From Paenibacillus sp. JQZ6Y-1 (GTDB taxonomy: Bacteria > Bacillota > Bacilli > Paenibacillales > Paenibacillaceae), in assembly GCF_040719145.1 (NCBI RefSeq), contig NZ_JBFDUZ010000002.1:248001-312000 (forward strand): a stretch of DNA of 64,000 nt. Direction: 5' to 3'. The first letter of the stretch is position 1. Each line of letters starts with the position of its first letter. Positions 52,816-62,528 of this stretch are shown here, piece by piece. Made by a program: the position numbers and the translations under genes. The notes below the pieces were generated by a model. It saw only the letters and a program-made list of their open reading frames with translations. It ran no database searches and was not told the DNA's origin.

Positions 52816-54941
52816 ATTTGTTCAACCTCCATCATATATTGTTCAATTTTGCGGGTATATAAATCGCGCATCATGCCGGATATTTCCGACTTCAGGCCGG
52901 AGGGCCGGTCGGAGACGAGCCTTGTGACAAAGCCGGGGCGGTCGATCAGCGATTTGCTGACTTCGTTGACCGCTTCCAGATACGACTTGCTGCTGTCCTT
53001 CGGAGCAAGCAGTACAATGGCAGCGTATAGATCAACCGATTGGGTCGCTGCCTGAATCGGTTCGGAGAACCGGATAATGCCGAGAAATAACTTATTGACG
53101 ACGCTGGAGCGGCAGTGCAGCAAGATCAATCCATCCTGCGATAACACGGTCTCACCCATGCGTTCGCGTTCATGCAGCTCTTGCTCCAACGTATCGGCGC
53201 GTTCCGCCGAAGCGGTAAACATGCTGGCAATCTGGTGAATCAGATCCGGCACCGATTGGGCGTGAAACTGATCACGAATCACAAGCCCAGCCGTTAGATC
53301 GAGAATACCGGTCAGCGTTTCCTTGTGAATGCTTAGCGTGTCGGTTAGACGCTCTGCCGGATCGGCGGGACGTGCCTTTTCATTGGAGCGCGGTTCCGCC
53401 GTAATTTCTAGCCGAGACAGCAGTTGGCGAATATCATTGATATCCTCTGGCGAGAGCAGCGGCGATACCCGAATAGTCGGGATACTGCTGTTGACCTCAA
53501 CGGTGGAAATGATCACGTCCGCACGTGTATCCATACTGGCTGCCTCCGAGGAGGAGACGACATCGATAATTTGCAGCGATGGAAACTCACGCTTGACTCG
53601 GATGGAGAGCAGGCTGGATGTACCCATACCGCTTGCACAGGCGATGATCGCTTTGAGCGGCTTGCGCTGGACGGCGGCGTATTCAGACATGGCGCCGATG
53701 TGCATCGCCAAATATCCGATTTCCGCTTCCGGTACTTCGCGCTGAGTGAAATCTGCCAACAGTCGCGAACATTTACGAGCGATCTCAAAGGTCGGGCCGT
53801 ATTGCTCTTTGATCTGCGCCAGCAGCGGATTACGGATATCCAGTCCCAAGCGCAGCCGCTCAATTGCCGGACCAAGGTGATTAATGAATCCGGCAAACAA
53901 ACGACTGTTGCCTTTTAGCTCAAATCCGGTTTCCGTTTCCGCCATCTTGAGGATGTCGCGTGCCAGCTTGACCAGTTCAAAGCTAACATGCTCGTAATAC
54001 GAATCGGATTCGACGCTAAGTCTCGTTTCGGCGCCCTTGAGATGCATGGTGATATAACCCATCTCATCTTCAGGAACCGTAATGTCAAACGAATGCTCTA
54101 GCCGTTCTGCCAGCGTGCGTGCGATATGAAATTCGCGCAATTGCTTCAGCTCATCCAGAATGCGGGGTGCAATCGTAATGCGTTGCCCGCGCCGGATGCG
54201 CTCGATAGCGAGTGCTAGATGCACCGTTAGCCCAATATAGGCGCTATCGGTTAATTTCATGTGCATCTCGCGTTCCAGATCGCTCAAGTACGTTTGCAGC
54301 TGGTCCATCATGCCATCATCGACCAGATTGAGCAGGCGATTGCGAATGTGGAATTGCACGCGTCCCGTTTCCTCATCCGGTGAGAGCTGATCCCGAACCA
54401 AATGAGTCAACTGGTATTCGTCCACACTTTCGTAGAGCAGATGAACCAGTGCGGAGCGGATGCTATTCTCTGTACCTTCGATGTAAACGCCCAGTCCGGG
54501 CTTGCGGACAAGGGTAATGCCGAAGGAGGAGAGCCATTGTGCGATCCGATCCAGATCGTTGCTTAGTGTGCCTTCCGTTACTTTGAACTGAGAGGCGAAT
54601 GCGTAAAGTTTAATCGGTTCCTTGGAAAGAAGAAGTTCGCTAATAATGAAGTAATGCCGTTCCTCACGCGTGTAATCCTTACGGAGGTTCTGCTCGTCCA
54701 ATTCCTGACGAGCGGCATCCAGAGCAGATGTGCTGCCTTCTAGAGCTAAACCAGTTCCAGGCTTACGAATGAGCTTCAGGTGATGCTGGCGCAGCCACTC
54801 TTCAGCGGCAGGCAGCTCACGTTTGACCGTTTTTTCACTGACGTCCAGATGATCCGACAGATCGCGAATCGTTATATAGTCGCCATGCGCCCCGGTCAGA
54901 AACTGAAGCATCATCGTCAGCCTGGCGGTCAGCTTCTCCAA
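52812..54941 (-). CDS. mtlR: Mannitol operon activator MtlR (PRD regulator)
   Basis: A 709-residue regulator starting at TTG 54941 after GAGGAGG. Two N-terminal HTH domains (DYITIRDLSDHLDVSEKTVK; LYAFASQFKVTEGTLSNDLD), PRD1 and PRD2 (~185-405) with conserved His, a GatB-like EIIB domain with Cys (IIACASGMGTSS) and a C-terminal EIIA-like domain (LLHCRSSVV). PTS phosphorylation of these sites sets its activity. It activates mtl genes when mannitol is present. As first gene of the operon it is translationally coupled to mtlA. Confidence 0.94.
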   Translation of the reverse strand: MEKLTARLTMMLQFLTGAHGDYITIRDLSDHLDVSEKTVKRELPAAEEWLRQHHLKLIRKPGTGLALEGSTSALDAARQELDEQNLRKDYTREERHYFIISELLLSKEPIKLYAFASQFKVTEGTLSNDLDRIAQWLSSFGITLVRKPGLGVYIEGTENSIRSALVHLLYESVDEYQLTHLVRDQLSPDEETGRVQFHIRNRLLNLVDDGMMDQLQTYLSDLEREMHMKLTDSAYIGLTVHLALAIERIRRGQRITIAPRILDELKQLREFHIARTLAERLEHSFDITVPEDEMGYITMHLKGAETRLSVESDSYYEHVSFELVKLARDILKMAETETGFELKGNSRLFAGFINHLGPAIERLRLGLDIRNPLLAQIKEQYGPTFEIARKCSRLLADFTQREVPEAEIGYLAMHIGAMSEYAAVQRKPLKAIIACASGMGTSSLLSIRVKREFPSLQIIDVVSSSEAASMDTRADVIISTVEVNSSIPTIRVSPLLSPEDINDIRQLLSRLEITAEPRSNEKARPADPAERLTDTLSIHKETLTGILDLTAGLVIRDQFHAQSVPDLIHQIASMFTASAERADTLEQELHERERMGETVLSQDGLILLHCRSSVVNKLFLGIIRFSEPIQAATQSVDLYAAIVLLAPKDSSKSYLEAVNEVSKSLIDRPGFVTRLVSDRPSGLKSEISGMMRDLYTRKIEQYMMEVEQI

Positions 54942-54972
54942 AATTAAAAACCTCCTCTCCCAAAAATCCGAT

Positions 54973-54986
54973 TGTAAACGATATCA
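54973..54986. promoter_or_regulatory. cre box (CcpA site) upstream of mtlR
   Basis: TGTAAACGATATCA matches the cre consensus TGWNANCGNTNWCA at every fixed position. It overlaps TACAAT, a possible -10 box on the minus strand, ~30 bp before mtlR, so glucose repression by CcpA is expected. Confidence 0.8.
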
Positions 54987-55477
54987 TGAACATGGTGCTG
55001 AGAAATTAGAACTAGTTCCGGTACTTCAAATTTTAAGCCTTATGTATGCTAGCATCAATGGAAAGATGCCTTGATTTGACCTCTGTGCATAAGGGACAAA
55101 GGCAAAGAAATCCTTGCTAATAAAGGGAAGTGAGTGGCTTTTGGAAGGAATGCCATGAAGTGGAAAGGAATCTAAAATAAAAAATATCAATATCGTAGTA
55201 AGCAAAATAGACTATTATTTGCGACAAATAATGACAGAGGGAAGTTAGTGTATCATGATAGATAGAACAATCAACATACGATTATTTCTAATCATCTTTC
55301 TTGTAAATATATATAAAATGATTAAAAAAATACCAAGATGCATACGAGATATATTAAACTCGCAGGAATCTTGTTTAAACATGATTTAGTATAATCATGA
55401 AGAAATCTATCTGATATAAGAAAAAGAGGGATTCGTATGATGTTCAAGGTAGCGTCCAATATCCAATCCAATTCCAA

Positions 55478-55541
55478 CAAAAAACAGCCCTTTGATCTGC
55501 AATGTATCCAACATTCTAGATGTTGCGGAATCAAAGGGCTG
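55478..55541 (-). terminator. Terminator of the CDF gene
   Basis: On the minus strand CAGCCCTTTGAT pairs with ATCAAAGGGCTG, enclosing a second hairpin CAACAT/ATGTTG, and is followed by six T. Confidence 0.85.
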
Positions 55542-55652
55542 CTGCAATATAGATACCAAACACAACACATAGCTAACGATGTCAGCTCTACTTCCTGTTA
55601 TACAGGGATATAGCGGCTTTCTGACACTAGAGAAAACGACAGCTTCGTCGCC

Positions 55653-56552
55653 TTACTGCTCATTCGCATACCAAGGGTTCAAATGCACCAGCACCTCGGT
55701 CACCTGTGTATCCGAACTCATAATATTCTTTTTCATCAACCGCGAAATGTCATGGCCCTGCTGAATCGTCAATGCAGCATCTACACCGATGCGTACATCG
55801 ACCACAATATAATGCCCATGCTCACGCGCGCGAATGCGGTCAATGCGTTTGACCTCCGGCATCGCCGTTAACACAGCGGTATACGCTTCGATTTTCTCAG
55901 GATGCACTGCTTTTTCCATCAAAATATCAATCGACTCACGACCCGTAGAGTAAGCAAGCTTGAGAATGAGCAAAGCGACCACAATTCCCGCCAGCGGATC
56001 ACCATAGGCAAGCAGCCCATAGCCATAATATTCACCGATCAAGCCTAATCCAATCCCTAGAAAAGCGGCACCGGACGCATACACATCTGCCAGATGATCC
56101 TGCGCGGTAGCGATCAAGCCCTTGCTGTTGGCTGCGCGTCCAATGCGCATCGTGTACACGTATAGCACCAGTTTCCAGATCAACGAAACAGCAGCGGCTA
56201 GCAGTGCAATCACATGTGGCTCGGAAGGCGGTTCAAACAGCAGCATGACCGAATGATAGCCGATGTACAGTGCCGCCAGCAGCAGAATGACCGCGACCAT
56301 ACTGGCACCAAGCACCTCAGCCTTACCGTGACCATAGGGATGATCTTCATCTGGCGGCATTGCTGAGATGCGCATCGAGCCAAGCGCTGTGGCAGAAGCG
56401 ATCACGTCACCTGCATTGTGAATACCATCGGCAATGAGAACCTGACTGTTAAATAGGATACCGACGATGAGCTTGAGCAGGGTAAGTGCCACATTGCTGA
56501 TCAGGCTGAGCCAGGCGGCGAGCATAGACTGATTCACGGAAGAATTGGACAT
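55653..56552 (-). CDS. Cation diffusion facilitator (Zn/Mn/Fe efflux)
   Basis: A 299-residue CDF transporter. ATG 56552 follows CAGGAGG by 10 bases. Six TM segments are visible. Metal-site motifs ADGIHNAGDV in TM2 and QDHLADVYAS in TM5 give Asp/His residues, and HPYGHGKAEVLG is the CDF signature. The C-terminal cytoplasmic domain ends with HLNPW. It exports divalent cations against protons. The metal cannot be read, though the Asp-rich TM sites resemble Mn/Fe/Zn types. Confidence 0.88.
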   Translation of the reverse strand: MSNSSVNQSMLAAWLSLISNVALTLLKLIVGILFNSQVLIADGIHNAGDVIASATALGSMRISAMPPDEDHPYGHGKAEVLGASMVAVILLLAALYIGYHSVMLLFEPPSEPHVIALLAAAVSLIWKLVLYVYTMRIGRAANSKGLIATAQDHLADVYASGAAFLGIGLGLIGEYYGYGLLAYGDPLAGIVVALLILKLAYSTGRESIDILMEKAVHPEKIEAYTAVLTAMPEVKRIDRIRAREHGHYIVVDVRIGVDAALTIQQGHDISRLMKKNIMSSDTQVTEVLVHLNPWYANEQ

Positions 56553-56681
56553 GATGGTGGAACCTCCTGCAAGATGGAATAATATATGTAGACAAGAAAT
56601 AGCCCCAACGCTTGCGACTGCCAACGTGAGAATATAGGGAGAAGTACGAATGATACTGGTGGAGTAATGTACCTTCTGTTT

Positions 56682-56721
56682 ACCTGTAGGTTCGATATAC
56701 ATTCTATACAGGTGGAATGTA
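56682..56721 (-). promoter_or_regulatory. Overlapping inverted repeats upstream of the CDF gene
   Basis: ACCTGTA-N18-TACAGGT (56682-56713) and TACATTC-N10-GAATGTA (56698-56721) overlap. They lie ~130-170 bp before the CDF start and could be binding sites for a metal-responsive regulator. Confidence 0.4.
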
Positions 56722-56887
56722 CGCTCTATGAAGGTTCTCTATACGTTCGTAAAACAAAGTCTCACTATATCACATTTAACCGCAAGCACCAATACTTTAA
56801 GCGTAAAAGCATACATATTCTATGTACATGAATTCGATCTGCATGTATGTACTAGACAGGAAGAATAACATTCCCATTCCTTGATCC

Positions 56888-56927
56888 GTAAAAAAGCAGG
56901 ATTCCTTCGTAAAAAGGAATCCTGCTT
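56888..56927 (-). terminator. Terminator of the GH13 gene
   Basis: A perfect 14-bp stem AAGCAGGATTCCTT/AAGGAATCCTGCTT with six T on the minus strand. Confidence 0.85.
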
Positions 56928-57107
56928 GCACATTAAAGTTGTCATATAGGGTCGTCATCAAACAGTAATCGCTCTGCTATGCGTTGCATGTACACTCTGA
57001 TTTCCTCATGCTAGAGAGAATAGAGTGAAGAACATAGTCTTTATTCTCTAACCTTTATATACTGTTCGATGACATCCGATCTGTTTTGCATAAAGTGGAT
57101 CTGTCGC

Positions 57108-58877
57108 TTACTTGTCTCCTTCAGGATGCGTGTCTTTTTCCAGACAGCGCAGCACTTTGTAGCCATATGCTGGCAGCTTGTATTGTAGCTTTCCGCCATC
57201 CAATTGCAATTCTTCGCCTTCCAGCACATCTTCCCAATGATTGGAATCCACATTAATATCGATCTCAATCGGCTCGCTAGAGCTGTTCATCGCGATCACA
57301 AATGTATCTTGCTCGTCTGCACGCTCATACACTAGCTCGTTGCTGCCCTTGCGTGAATGGAGGAAGCGGAAATGTCCTTGACGCAGCGCCGCATATTGCT
57401 TGCGCAATCCGATGATGCGCTGGTAGTAAGCGAACAGCTCACGATCTTGTTTCTCTTCTTCCCATACCATACAGCGGCGGCAATCTGGATCGCCTTCGCC
57501 CTCCATTCCAATCTCATCGCCATAATAAATGCACGGAGTACCGGTAAAGGTCATTTGGAACAGGGAAGCCAGTTTGAGTCGGTCCTTGTTGCCGTCAGCA
57601 ACGGTCAACGCACGCGGCGTATCGTGGCTATCCAGCAGGTTAAAGGCAACTTCGGTTACCTGACGCTGATAACGCGCCATCTGTGTGCCAATTGCATGGG
57701 AGAAGGTGAGCGCATCCGTTGTGTCTTTAATGAAGAAATCCGTCACCGCATTTTTAAATGGATAGTTCATCACAGAGTCGAATTGATCGCCTTGCAGCCA
57801 CGGACTGGACTCGTGCCAAATTTCGCCGAGAATATAAATGTCCGGGTTGATCGCCTTGACGGTGTGGCGGAATTCGCGCCAGAATTGGTGATCTACCTCG
57901 TCGGCTACATCCAGACGCCAACCGTCGATGCCGTATTCCTCCGCCCAGTAACGCGCCACCCCTAGCAGATATTCCTTCACTTCCGGGTTCTCGGTATTCA
58001 GCTTCGGCATGAGCGGCTCGAAGTCGAATGTATCGTAGGTTGGAATACCATCCTCCACCGCCAGCGGGAATTTGCGTACATGGAACCAGTCCTTGTATTT
58101 GGAATGCTCGCCCTTTTCCTGTACGTCCACGAAGGGAGCGAACGTTTTACCAGAATGATTGAATACCGCGTCAAACATAACGCGAATGCCTTTGCTATGG
58201 CAGGTATGGATCAGCTTTTTCAGTGTTTCCTCATCGCCAAAGCTTGGATCAATCTGCATATAATCTTCGGTATCGTATTTATGATTGGTCGTCGCTTTGA
58301 AAATCGGACATAGATAAATTGCGTTAATGCCCAGATCGGTCAGATGATCCAGATGATCGATAATCCCTTGCAGATCGCCACCGAAGAAATTGTACCACTC
58401 CGGCTTACCACCCCACGGCAGTGTGCCTTCTGGATCATTGGATGGATTGCCATTCGCAAACCGCTCCGGGAAAATCTGATAAAAGACCGCATCTTTTACC
58501 CAATCTGGAGTCGTAAACACATCGACTGGATTGATAAACGGAATATCAAACAAGCGATCCATCTGCGGCTCATCGCTGCCGAATTTATCCTCATCCATCC
58601 AAACGGTTTCCTCATCATTGGACAGCTTGAAGCCATATTTCAACCGCCGAAACGGAGGCTTCAATTCGCATTCCCAATAGTCAAACAGCGTATCCGTCGC
58701 AAAGACCTTCATCTCTACCAGCTCTTTGGACTTCTCCCACATATACTTGTCGCCCGCTAGCGCCCATGCCTGCTTCACATCTTGCTTTTTCGTACGAAGA
58801 CGCAGATGAATCGTCTCATGATCGTACGGATAACCCCAGTTCATTTTCGGACGATGATAAATAGCTTCAATCAGCAT
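57108..58877 (-). CDS. GH13 cyclomaltodextrinase/neopullulanase-like enzyme
   Basis: A 589-residue intracellular alpha-amylase family enzyme. An N-terminal CBM34-like beta domain (~1-120) precedes the catalytic barrel beginning WVKDAVFYQIFPERFANG. Conserved regions: DAVFNH (I), GWRLDVADEVD with nucleophile Asp323 (II), LGEIWH with acid/base Glu352 (III), and LLDSHDT with Asp419 (IV). AGGAGGAACTTAC is upstream of the ATG. It hydrolyses maltodextrins, cyclodextrins or pullulan. No signal peptide. It is a single-gene unit. Confidence 0.93.
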   Translation of the reverse strand: MLIEAIYHRPKMNWGYPYDHETIHLRLRTKKQDVKQAWALAGDKYMWEKSKELVEMKVFATDTLFDYWECELKPPFRRLKYGFKLSNDEETVWMDEDKFGSDEPQMDRLFDIPFINPVDVFTTPDWVKDAVFYQIFPERFANGNPSNDPEGTLPWGGKPEWYNFFGGDLQGIIDHLDHLTDLGINAIYLCPIFKATTNHKYDTEDYMQIDPSFGDEETLKKLIHTCHSKGIRVMFDAVFNHSGKTFAPFVDVQEKGEHSKYKDWFHVRKFPLAVEDGIPTYDTFDFEPLMPKLNTENPEVKEYLLGVARYWAEEYGIDGWRLDVADEVDHQFWREFRHTVKAINPDIYILGEIWHESSPWLQGDQFDSVMNYPFKNAVTDFFIKDTTDALTFSHAIGTQMARYQRQVTEVAFNLLDSHDTPRALTVADGNKDRLKLASLFQMTFTGTPCIYYGDEIGMEGEGDPDCRRCMVWEEEKQDRELFAYYQRIIGLRKQYAALRQGHFRFLHSRKGSNELVYERADEQDTFVIAMNSSSEPIEIDINVDSNHWEDVLEGEELQLDGGKLQYKLPAYGYKVLRCLEKDTHPEGDK

Positions 58878-59264
58878 GTAAGTTCCTCCTGTATCATTAT
58901 GTAGATGCTAACGCTTTTTACCCTTAAAAATTACAGTGGAACCAGTTCGATCCCATAATAAAAAAGCACAGCTGGGAATACCCGCCAGCTGCACTTTTGC
59001 CATGTTATATTACGATCTTGAAGCAAATTAAAAAAGCTTTGTAAGCGAAAGCAACGATATAGATTATAAGCGAAATTCTTCTTGAAGAAATGAAATTGTA
59101 TACTGTCTAATATGCAATTGCATAGATCGGGGAAACACAAAATTTTGGAGCAACGAGCATTTTTCTTTTATCCAAATACAAATGATTCTCGTAGCTTCAC
59201 CTGAGTCGATTTCCCCATTCCTTCCCGCAACGTATGCTGCATCTCTACGCATCCGTTTATTTGC
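58878..59264. other. Intergenic region between the GH13 and CoA-transferase genes
   Basis: No gene. It holds the CoA-transferase gene terminator (58960-58998) and otherwise A/T-rich sequence. Confidence 0.4.
58960..58998 (-). terminator. Terminator of the CoA-transferase-like gene
   Basis: AAAAG-CAGCTGG arms (two internal mismatches) with TTTTTTA on the minus strand, ~270 bp after the stop. Confidence 0.65.
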
Positions 59265-60779
59265 TTATTTGCTCATCCAGCGTGCTTCACCTGACGCGCG
59301 TGGAACCAGTACAGTTTTGTATTCGCCCGGTGTCTCCGACATATGCACCTGATCGGTCACCCCTTGATAATGCCCACATACGGTGTCCGCTGTAAATAAA
59401 TCTGGGTCCAAATACAGATGTTCCTCTGCTGATCCCGCAGTCTGATGCGCAAATTCCTTGTCAAACAGACCTAGCGACATCAACCATAACGATACGCGAC
59501 TAAGTGAAATGTGCACGCGGTAGCTACCGCCTTCTTCTGCACGACGCGCCAGTGCAGCCATCGCACCCGCAGCGGCAAGCCACGAGATGATATAGTCATT
59601 GACCACCAGAATCGGTGGCAATTGCGGCTGCTCTGGTGTACCTTCAAGCGACATTACACCAGTCAATGTACCTGCCGTCTGGTCAAAGCCGATCCGATCC
59701 GCCCACGGACCTTCCTCACCGTTCAACGATACCGAGACGTGAATAATACCCGGACGCACTGCCGCACTTTGTTGTGGGCTCAATCCAAAACGTTCCAGAT
59801 ACGATGGACGACGATTGGCGAAGAAAATATCCGCATCTCGCAGCAAGTCCATCATCTGCGCATGAGCAGGTTCATCGTCCAGCTCCAGCATAGCGGAGCG
59901 CATGCCCACATTGGCAGTGTAATACGTTGTATCCACTTCCCAATCGGACGGACGCCAGATATTCAGTACATCCGCACCATGCAAGGCAAGCGCACGACCG
60001 ACACCTGCACCAGCGATGACATGACCCATGCCAAGTGCACGAATGCCATCCAGTGGTGCTGAACCGCCTTGCGGCAATGGCTCTGGTGCACTATCGCCGA
60101 TTTTTTCAATTTCCACCAGAGGGAGAGAAGCGACCGATGCAAAAGCAGGCTCATTCAGGAATTCCTCTACTGTGCGCGCCATTGGCATCACTACGCCAGC
60201 TTTGGCTCCGGCTTCTTCCAGATCGCGGGCGTTCCATTGGGAAATCGCTTGCGCTACTGCTTCCGGTGTATCCGCACAATCCAGCAGCTTCAAGGTGTTG
60301 ATTTTCAGCTTTGGATACGGCTCTAGCGGCATCACCCAGCGTTTATCCTTGGTTTGGTAAAAGCGGAATTTAAACGATGAGCTTGGATCAGAAGGGCTGG
60401 TTGGCGAATAGCCGTTCAGTTTTTCCCATTTGCGATCGTAAAAAGGAGAGAGACGATGCAGAATTTTACGCAAATCCAGCGAAATGTCCTGACCTTTCCC
60501 ACCGCGCAGTCGCCAGAGATTAGCAGCAGCAACCGATTTTGCTACCATCCCGATCCCTGCTGAGCTGGCTAGCCGCAGTACGCTCGGAACGATAGGGTCT
60601 TTACCTGTAAATTGAATCTGTCCGCCACTGTCTGTGGATGATAATCCCATACCGTTCAGTACATCCTCCAGCGCGGCGTGCATGTCGAACTCCGTATGAT
60701 CCGCCCGGTTTTGCACGGCATGTTCAATCCGTTGTTTGAGTAGCGTAGTATCTTCTGTTGATTGGGTATGTGTAGACAT
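59265..60779 (-). CDS. CaiB/BaiF family (class III) CoA-transferase-like protein
   Basis: A 504-residue protein; ATG 60779 follows AGAGGTG by 9 bases. The second half carries class III CoA-transferase features: GADVLNIWRPSDW, LLRDADIFFANRRPSYLERF, GIIHVSVSLNGEEGPWADRI and GFDQTAGTLTGVM. The first ~230 residues (ANLWRLRGGKGQDISLDLRK, FRFYQTKDKRWVMPLEPY) look like a displaced C-terminal half of the same fold, so the protein may be a permuted or duplicated form; usual length is ~400. The substrate acid is unknown. There are no acyl-CoA genes nearby. Confidence 0.82.
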   Translation of the reverse strand: MSTHTQSTEDTTLLKQRIEHAVQNRADHTEFDMHAALEDVLNGMGLSSTDSGGQIQFTGKDPIVPSVLRLASSAGIGMVAKSVAAANLWRLRGGKGQDISLDLRKILHRLSPFYDRKWEKLNGYSPTSPSDPSSSFKFRFYQTKDKRWVMPLEPYPKLKINTLKLLDCADTPEAVAQAISQWNARDLEEAGAKAGVVMPMARTVEEFLNEPAFASVASLPLVEIEKIGDSAPEPLPQGGSAPLDGIRALGMGHVIAGAGVGRALALHGADVLNIWRPSDWEVDTTYYTANVGMRSAMLELDDEPAHAQMMDLLRDADIFFANRRPSYLERFGLSPQQSAAVRPGIIHVSVSLNGEEGPWADRIGFDQTAGTLTGVMSLEGTPEQPQLPPILVVNDYIISWLAAAGAMAALARRAEEGGSYRVHISLSRVSLWLMSLGLFDKEFAHQTAGSAEEHLYLDPDLFTADTVCGHYQGVTDQVHMSETPGEYKTVLVPRASGEARWMSK

Positions 60780-60910
60780 AATGATATGCACCTCTTTGGA
60801 TAGAATGATGAATCAATGATGGGGTAAACGTAATATACCCATATGTGGAATGAAGAAGTTATTATATAAATTTATACATATAATTTTAAAGGTTTAGAGA
60901 GGTGGAATCA

Positions 60911-61062
60911 ATGAACAATATAGGGTCAGTTGCGGTTTATGCCTCATATTCATAGTATTTGTAGGTTTAGTCGCAATATTTTATAGGGTCATACGCCGCA
61001 ATAGACAATGGCATAACAGTGGAAATGGACAAGTGGAAGAAAGTAGATACAGAAAGGAATAA
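60911..61062 (+). pseudogene. Small membrane protein gene with an apparent frameshift
   Basis: ATG 60911 has the site AGAGGTGG. Its frame stops after 14 codons (MNNIGSVAVYASYS). The next frame, from about 60930, reads CGLCLIFIVFVGLVAIFYRV, IRRNRQWHNSGNGQVEES and ends at TAA 61060-61062: a TM helix followed by a basic stretch, like a ~50-residue single-pass protein. One base lost or gained near 60926-60935 would join them. The flanks (60780-60910, 61063-61087) have no other gene. Confidence 0.45.
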
Positions 61063-61087
61063 GTAGCAGCCGATAAATATACAAACG

Positions 61088-61122
61088 AAAAAGCAGCAGA
61101 CCATAGGAGGTCTGCTGCTTTT
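61088..61122. terminator. Bidirectional terminator before the ALDH gene end
   Basis: AAAAGCAGCAGACC pairs with GGTCTGCTGCTTTT, with a 6-7 base loop and T runs on both strands. Confidence 0.85.
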
Positions 61123-61132
61123 GGAACGACGC

Positions 61133-62434
61133 TTACGCGTTGCGTTTCATCACACTTTTATGATGGGAGAATACGTCAAAGCTTTGTTGCCCGTGATACG
61201 AGCCCATGCCGCTTTCACCGACACCGCCGAATGGCAGATAGTGCGAAGTCATATGGGACAGTGTCTCATTAATACAGCCACCGCCAAAGGATACGGTATT
61301 CAATACTTGCTCTTCCAGCTGCTCATCCTGTGTAAACAAGTACAGTGCCAGCGGTTTGGGACGATTCACGATCTCATCCAGCAGTGGATTCAGATCATCA
61401 TAAGCGATTACTGGCAAAATTGGTCCGAAAATCTCTTCCTGCATCACTGGCGCATCCCAGCTTACATTATCCAGCAAGGTTGGCTCGATCAGCAGTTGAT
61501 CGCGTACGGAGCGTCCGCCCACCATCACTTGCTGATCTTGCATCAATCCAGTCAGACGGTCAAAGTTACGTGTATTCACGATATGCGGGAAGTTTGGATT
61601 TTGCAGTACATCGTCTGTGAATTTGTCAGCGATTTCCGCAGTAATCAGATCAACCAGTTGTTGTTTTACACTGCTGTGTACAAGCAGGTAGTCCGGTGCG
61701 ACGCATGTTTGACCAGCGTTCAGGAATTTACCGCGTACAAGGCGCTGTGCAGCCAGCTTCAGATCGGCATCATGATGCACGATGCTTGGACTTTTGCCGC
61801 CCAATTCCAGTGTGACTGGAGTCAGGTGTTCAGCAGCAGCGCGCATAACGACGCGACCTACACCTGTGCTGCCAGTGAAGAAGATATAGTCGAATTTTTC
61901 TTTTAGCAGAGCGGTGCTTGCTTCGACTTCGCCTTCGACAACAGCGATATATTCAGCTGGGAACAGCTCAGTCAGCAGATCGTAGATCAGACGAGAAACA
62001 GCTGGTGTTAGCTCGGAAGGCTTCACAACCGCTGTGTTGCCTGCTGCCATCGCACCGATCAGTGGACCAAAGGCAAGCTGGAACGGATAGTTCCACGGCG
62101 CGATGACCAGTGTAACGCCGTACGGCTCTGGATAAATAGTGCTAACTGCATCTGGCAGTGCGGAAGATGTAGGGACTTGACGTGGAGCTGCCCAGCTTTC
62201 CAGATTCTCCAGAGCAAAGTCCAATTCGCCCATAACGATGCGGATTTCTGAGCCATACGCTTCTGCTTCCGATTTGTTCAGGTCAGTATGCAGGGCATCC
62301 AGAATGCGTTGATGATATTGCTCAATCCCAGATTTTAGCTTCCGCAGAGCGTCCAGACGGTAAGCTGTTGATTTGGTGGTGCCTGTATTGAAAAATGTGC
62401 GCTGTTGCGCGACGAGTTGTGGAATAGCTTGCAT
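61133..62434 (-). CDS. Aldehyde dehydrogenase (class 3-like, YwdH/AldX type)
   Basis: A 433-residue NAD(P)-dependent enzyme. APWNYPFQLAFGPLIGAMAA and VVKPSELTP bind the cofactor, FTGSTGVGR is the Rossmann loop, Glu in LELGGKSPSIV and the catalytic Cys in NAGQTCVAPDY are present, and EEIFGPILPV and LPFGGVGESG follow. It is slightly shorter than class 3 relatives (~455). AAGGAGAG lies upstream of ATG 62434. It oxidises medium-chain or aromatic aldehydes. It is divergent from a TetR regulator (62906). Confidence 0.92.
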   Translation of the reverse strand: MQAIPQLVAQQRTFFNTGTTKSTAYRLDALRKLKSGIEQYHQRILDALHTDLNKSEAEAYGSEIRIVMGELDFALENLESWAAPRQVPTSSALPDAVSTIYPEPYGVTLVIAPWNYPFQLAFGPLIGAMAAGNTAVVKPSELTPAVSRLIYDLLTELFPAEYIAVVEGEVEASTALLKEKFDYIFFTGSTGVGRVVMRAAAEHLTPVTLELGGKSPSIVHHDADLKLAAQRLVRGKFLNAGQTCVAPDYLLVHSSVKQQLVDLITAEIADKFTDDVLQNPNFPHIVNTRNFDRLTGLMQDQQVMVGGRSVRDQLLIEPTLLDNVSWDAPVMQEEIFGPILPVIAYDDLNPLLDEIVNRPKPLALYLFTQDEQLEEQVLNTVSFGGGCINETLSHMTSHYLPFGGVGESGMGSYHGQQSFDVFSHHKSVMKRNA

Positions 62435-62528
62435 CGTATTGGTTCTCTCCTTGAGGTCATATAGTGGGAAATGCTAAATAGATGGATACAAGTAAAGCAT
62501 ACGAATCATGAGAAGATTCCTGTGTAAA

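Larger units (their letters stand above)
54942..55652. other. Long intergenic region between mtlR and the CDF gene
   Basis: No gene was found in ~710 bp. It holds the cre box, a perfect palindrome GAACTAGTTC (55009-55018) and a terminator (55478-55541). The middle, about 55060-55440, is A/T-rich without recognisable signals. Confidence 0.45.
56553..57107. other. Intergenic region between the CDF and GH13 genes
   Basis: No gene in this ~550-bp stretch. It holds the CDF upstream repeats (56682-56721), the GH13 terminator (56888-56927) and a small hairpin AGAGAATA/TATTCTCT (about 57013-57050). Confidence 0.45.
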
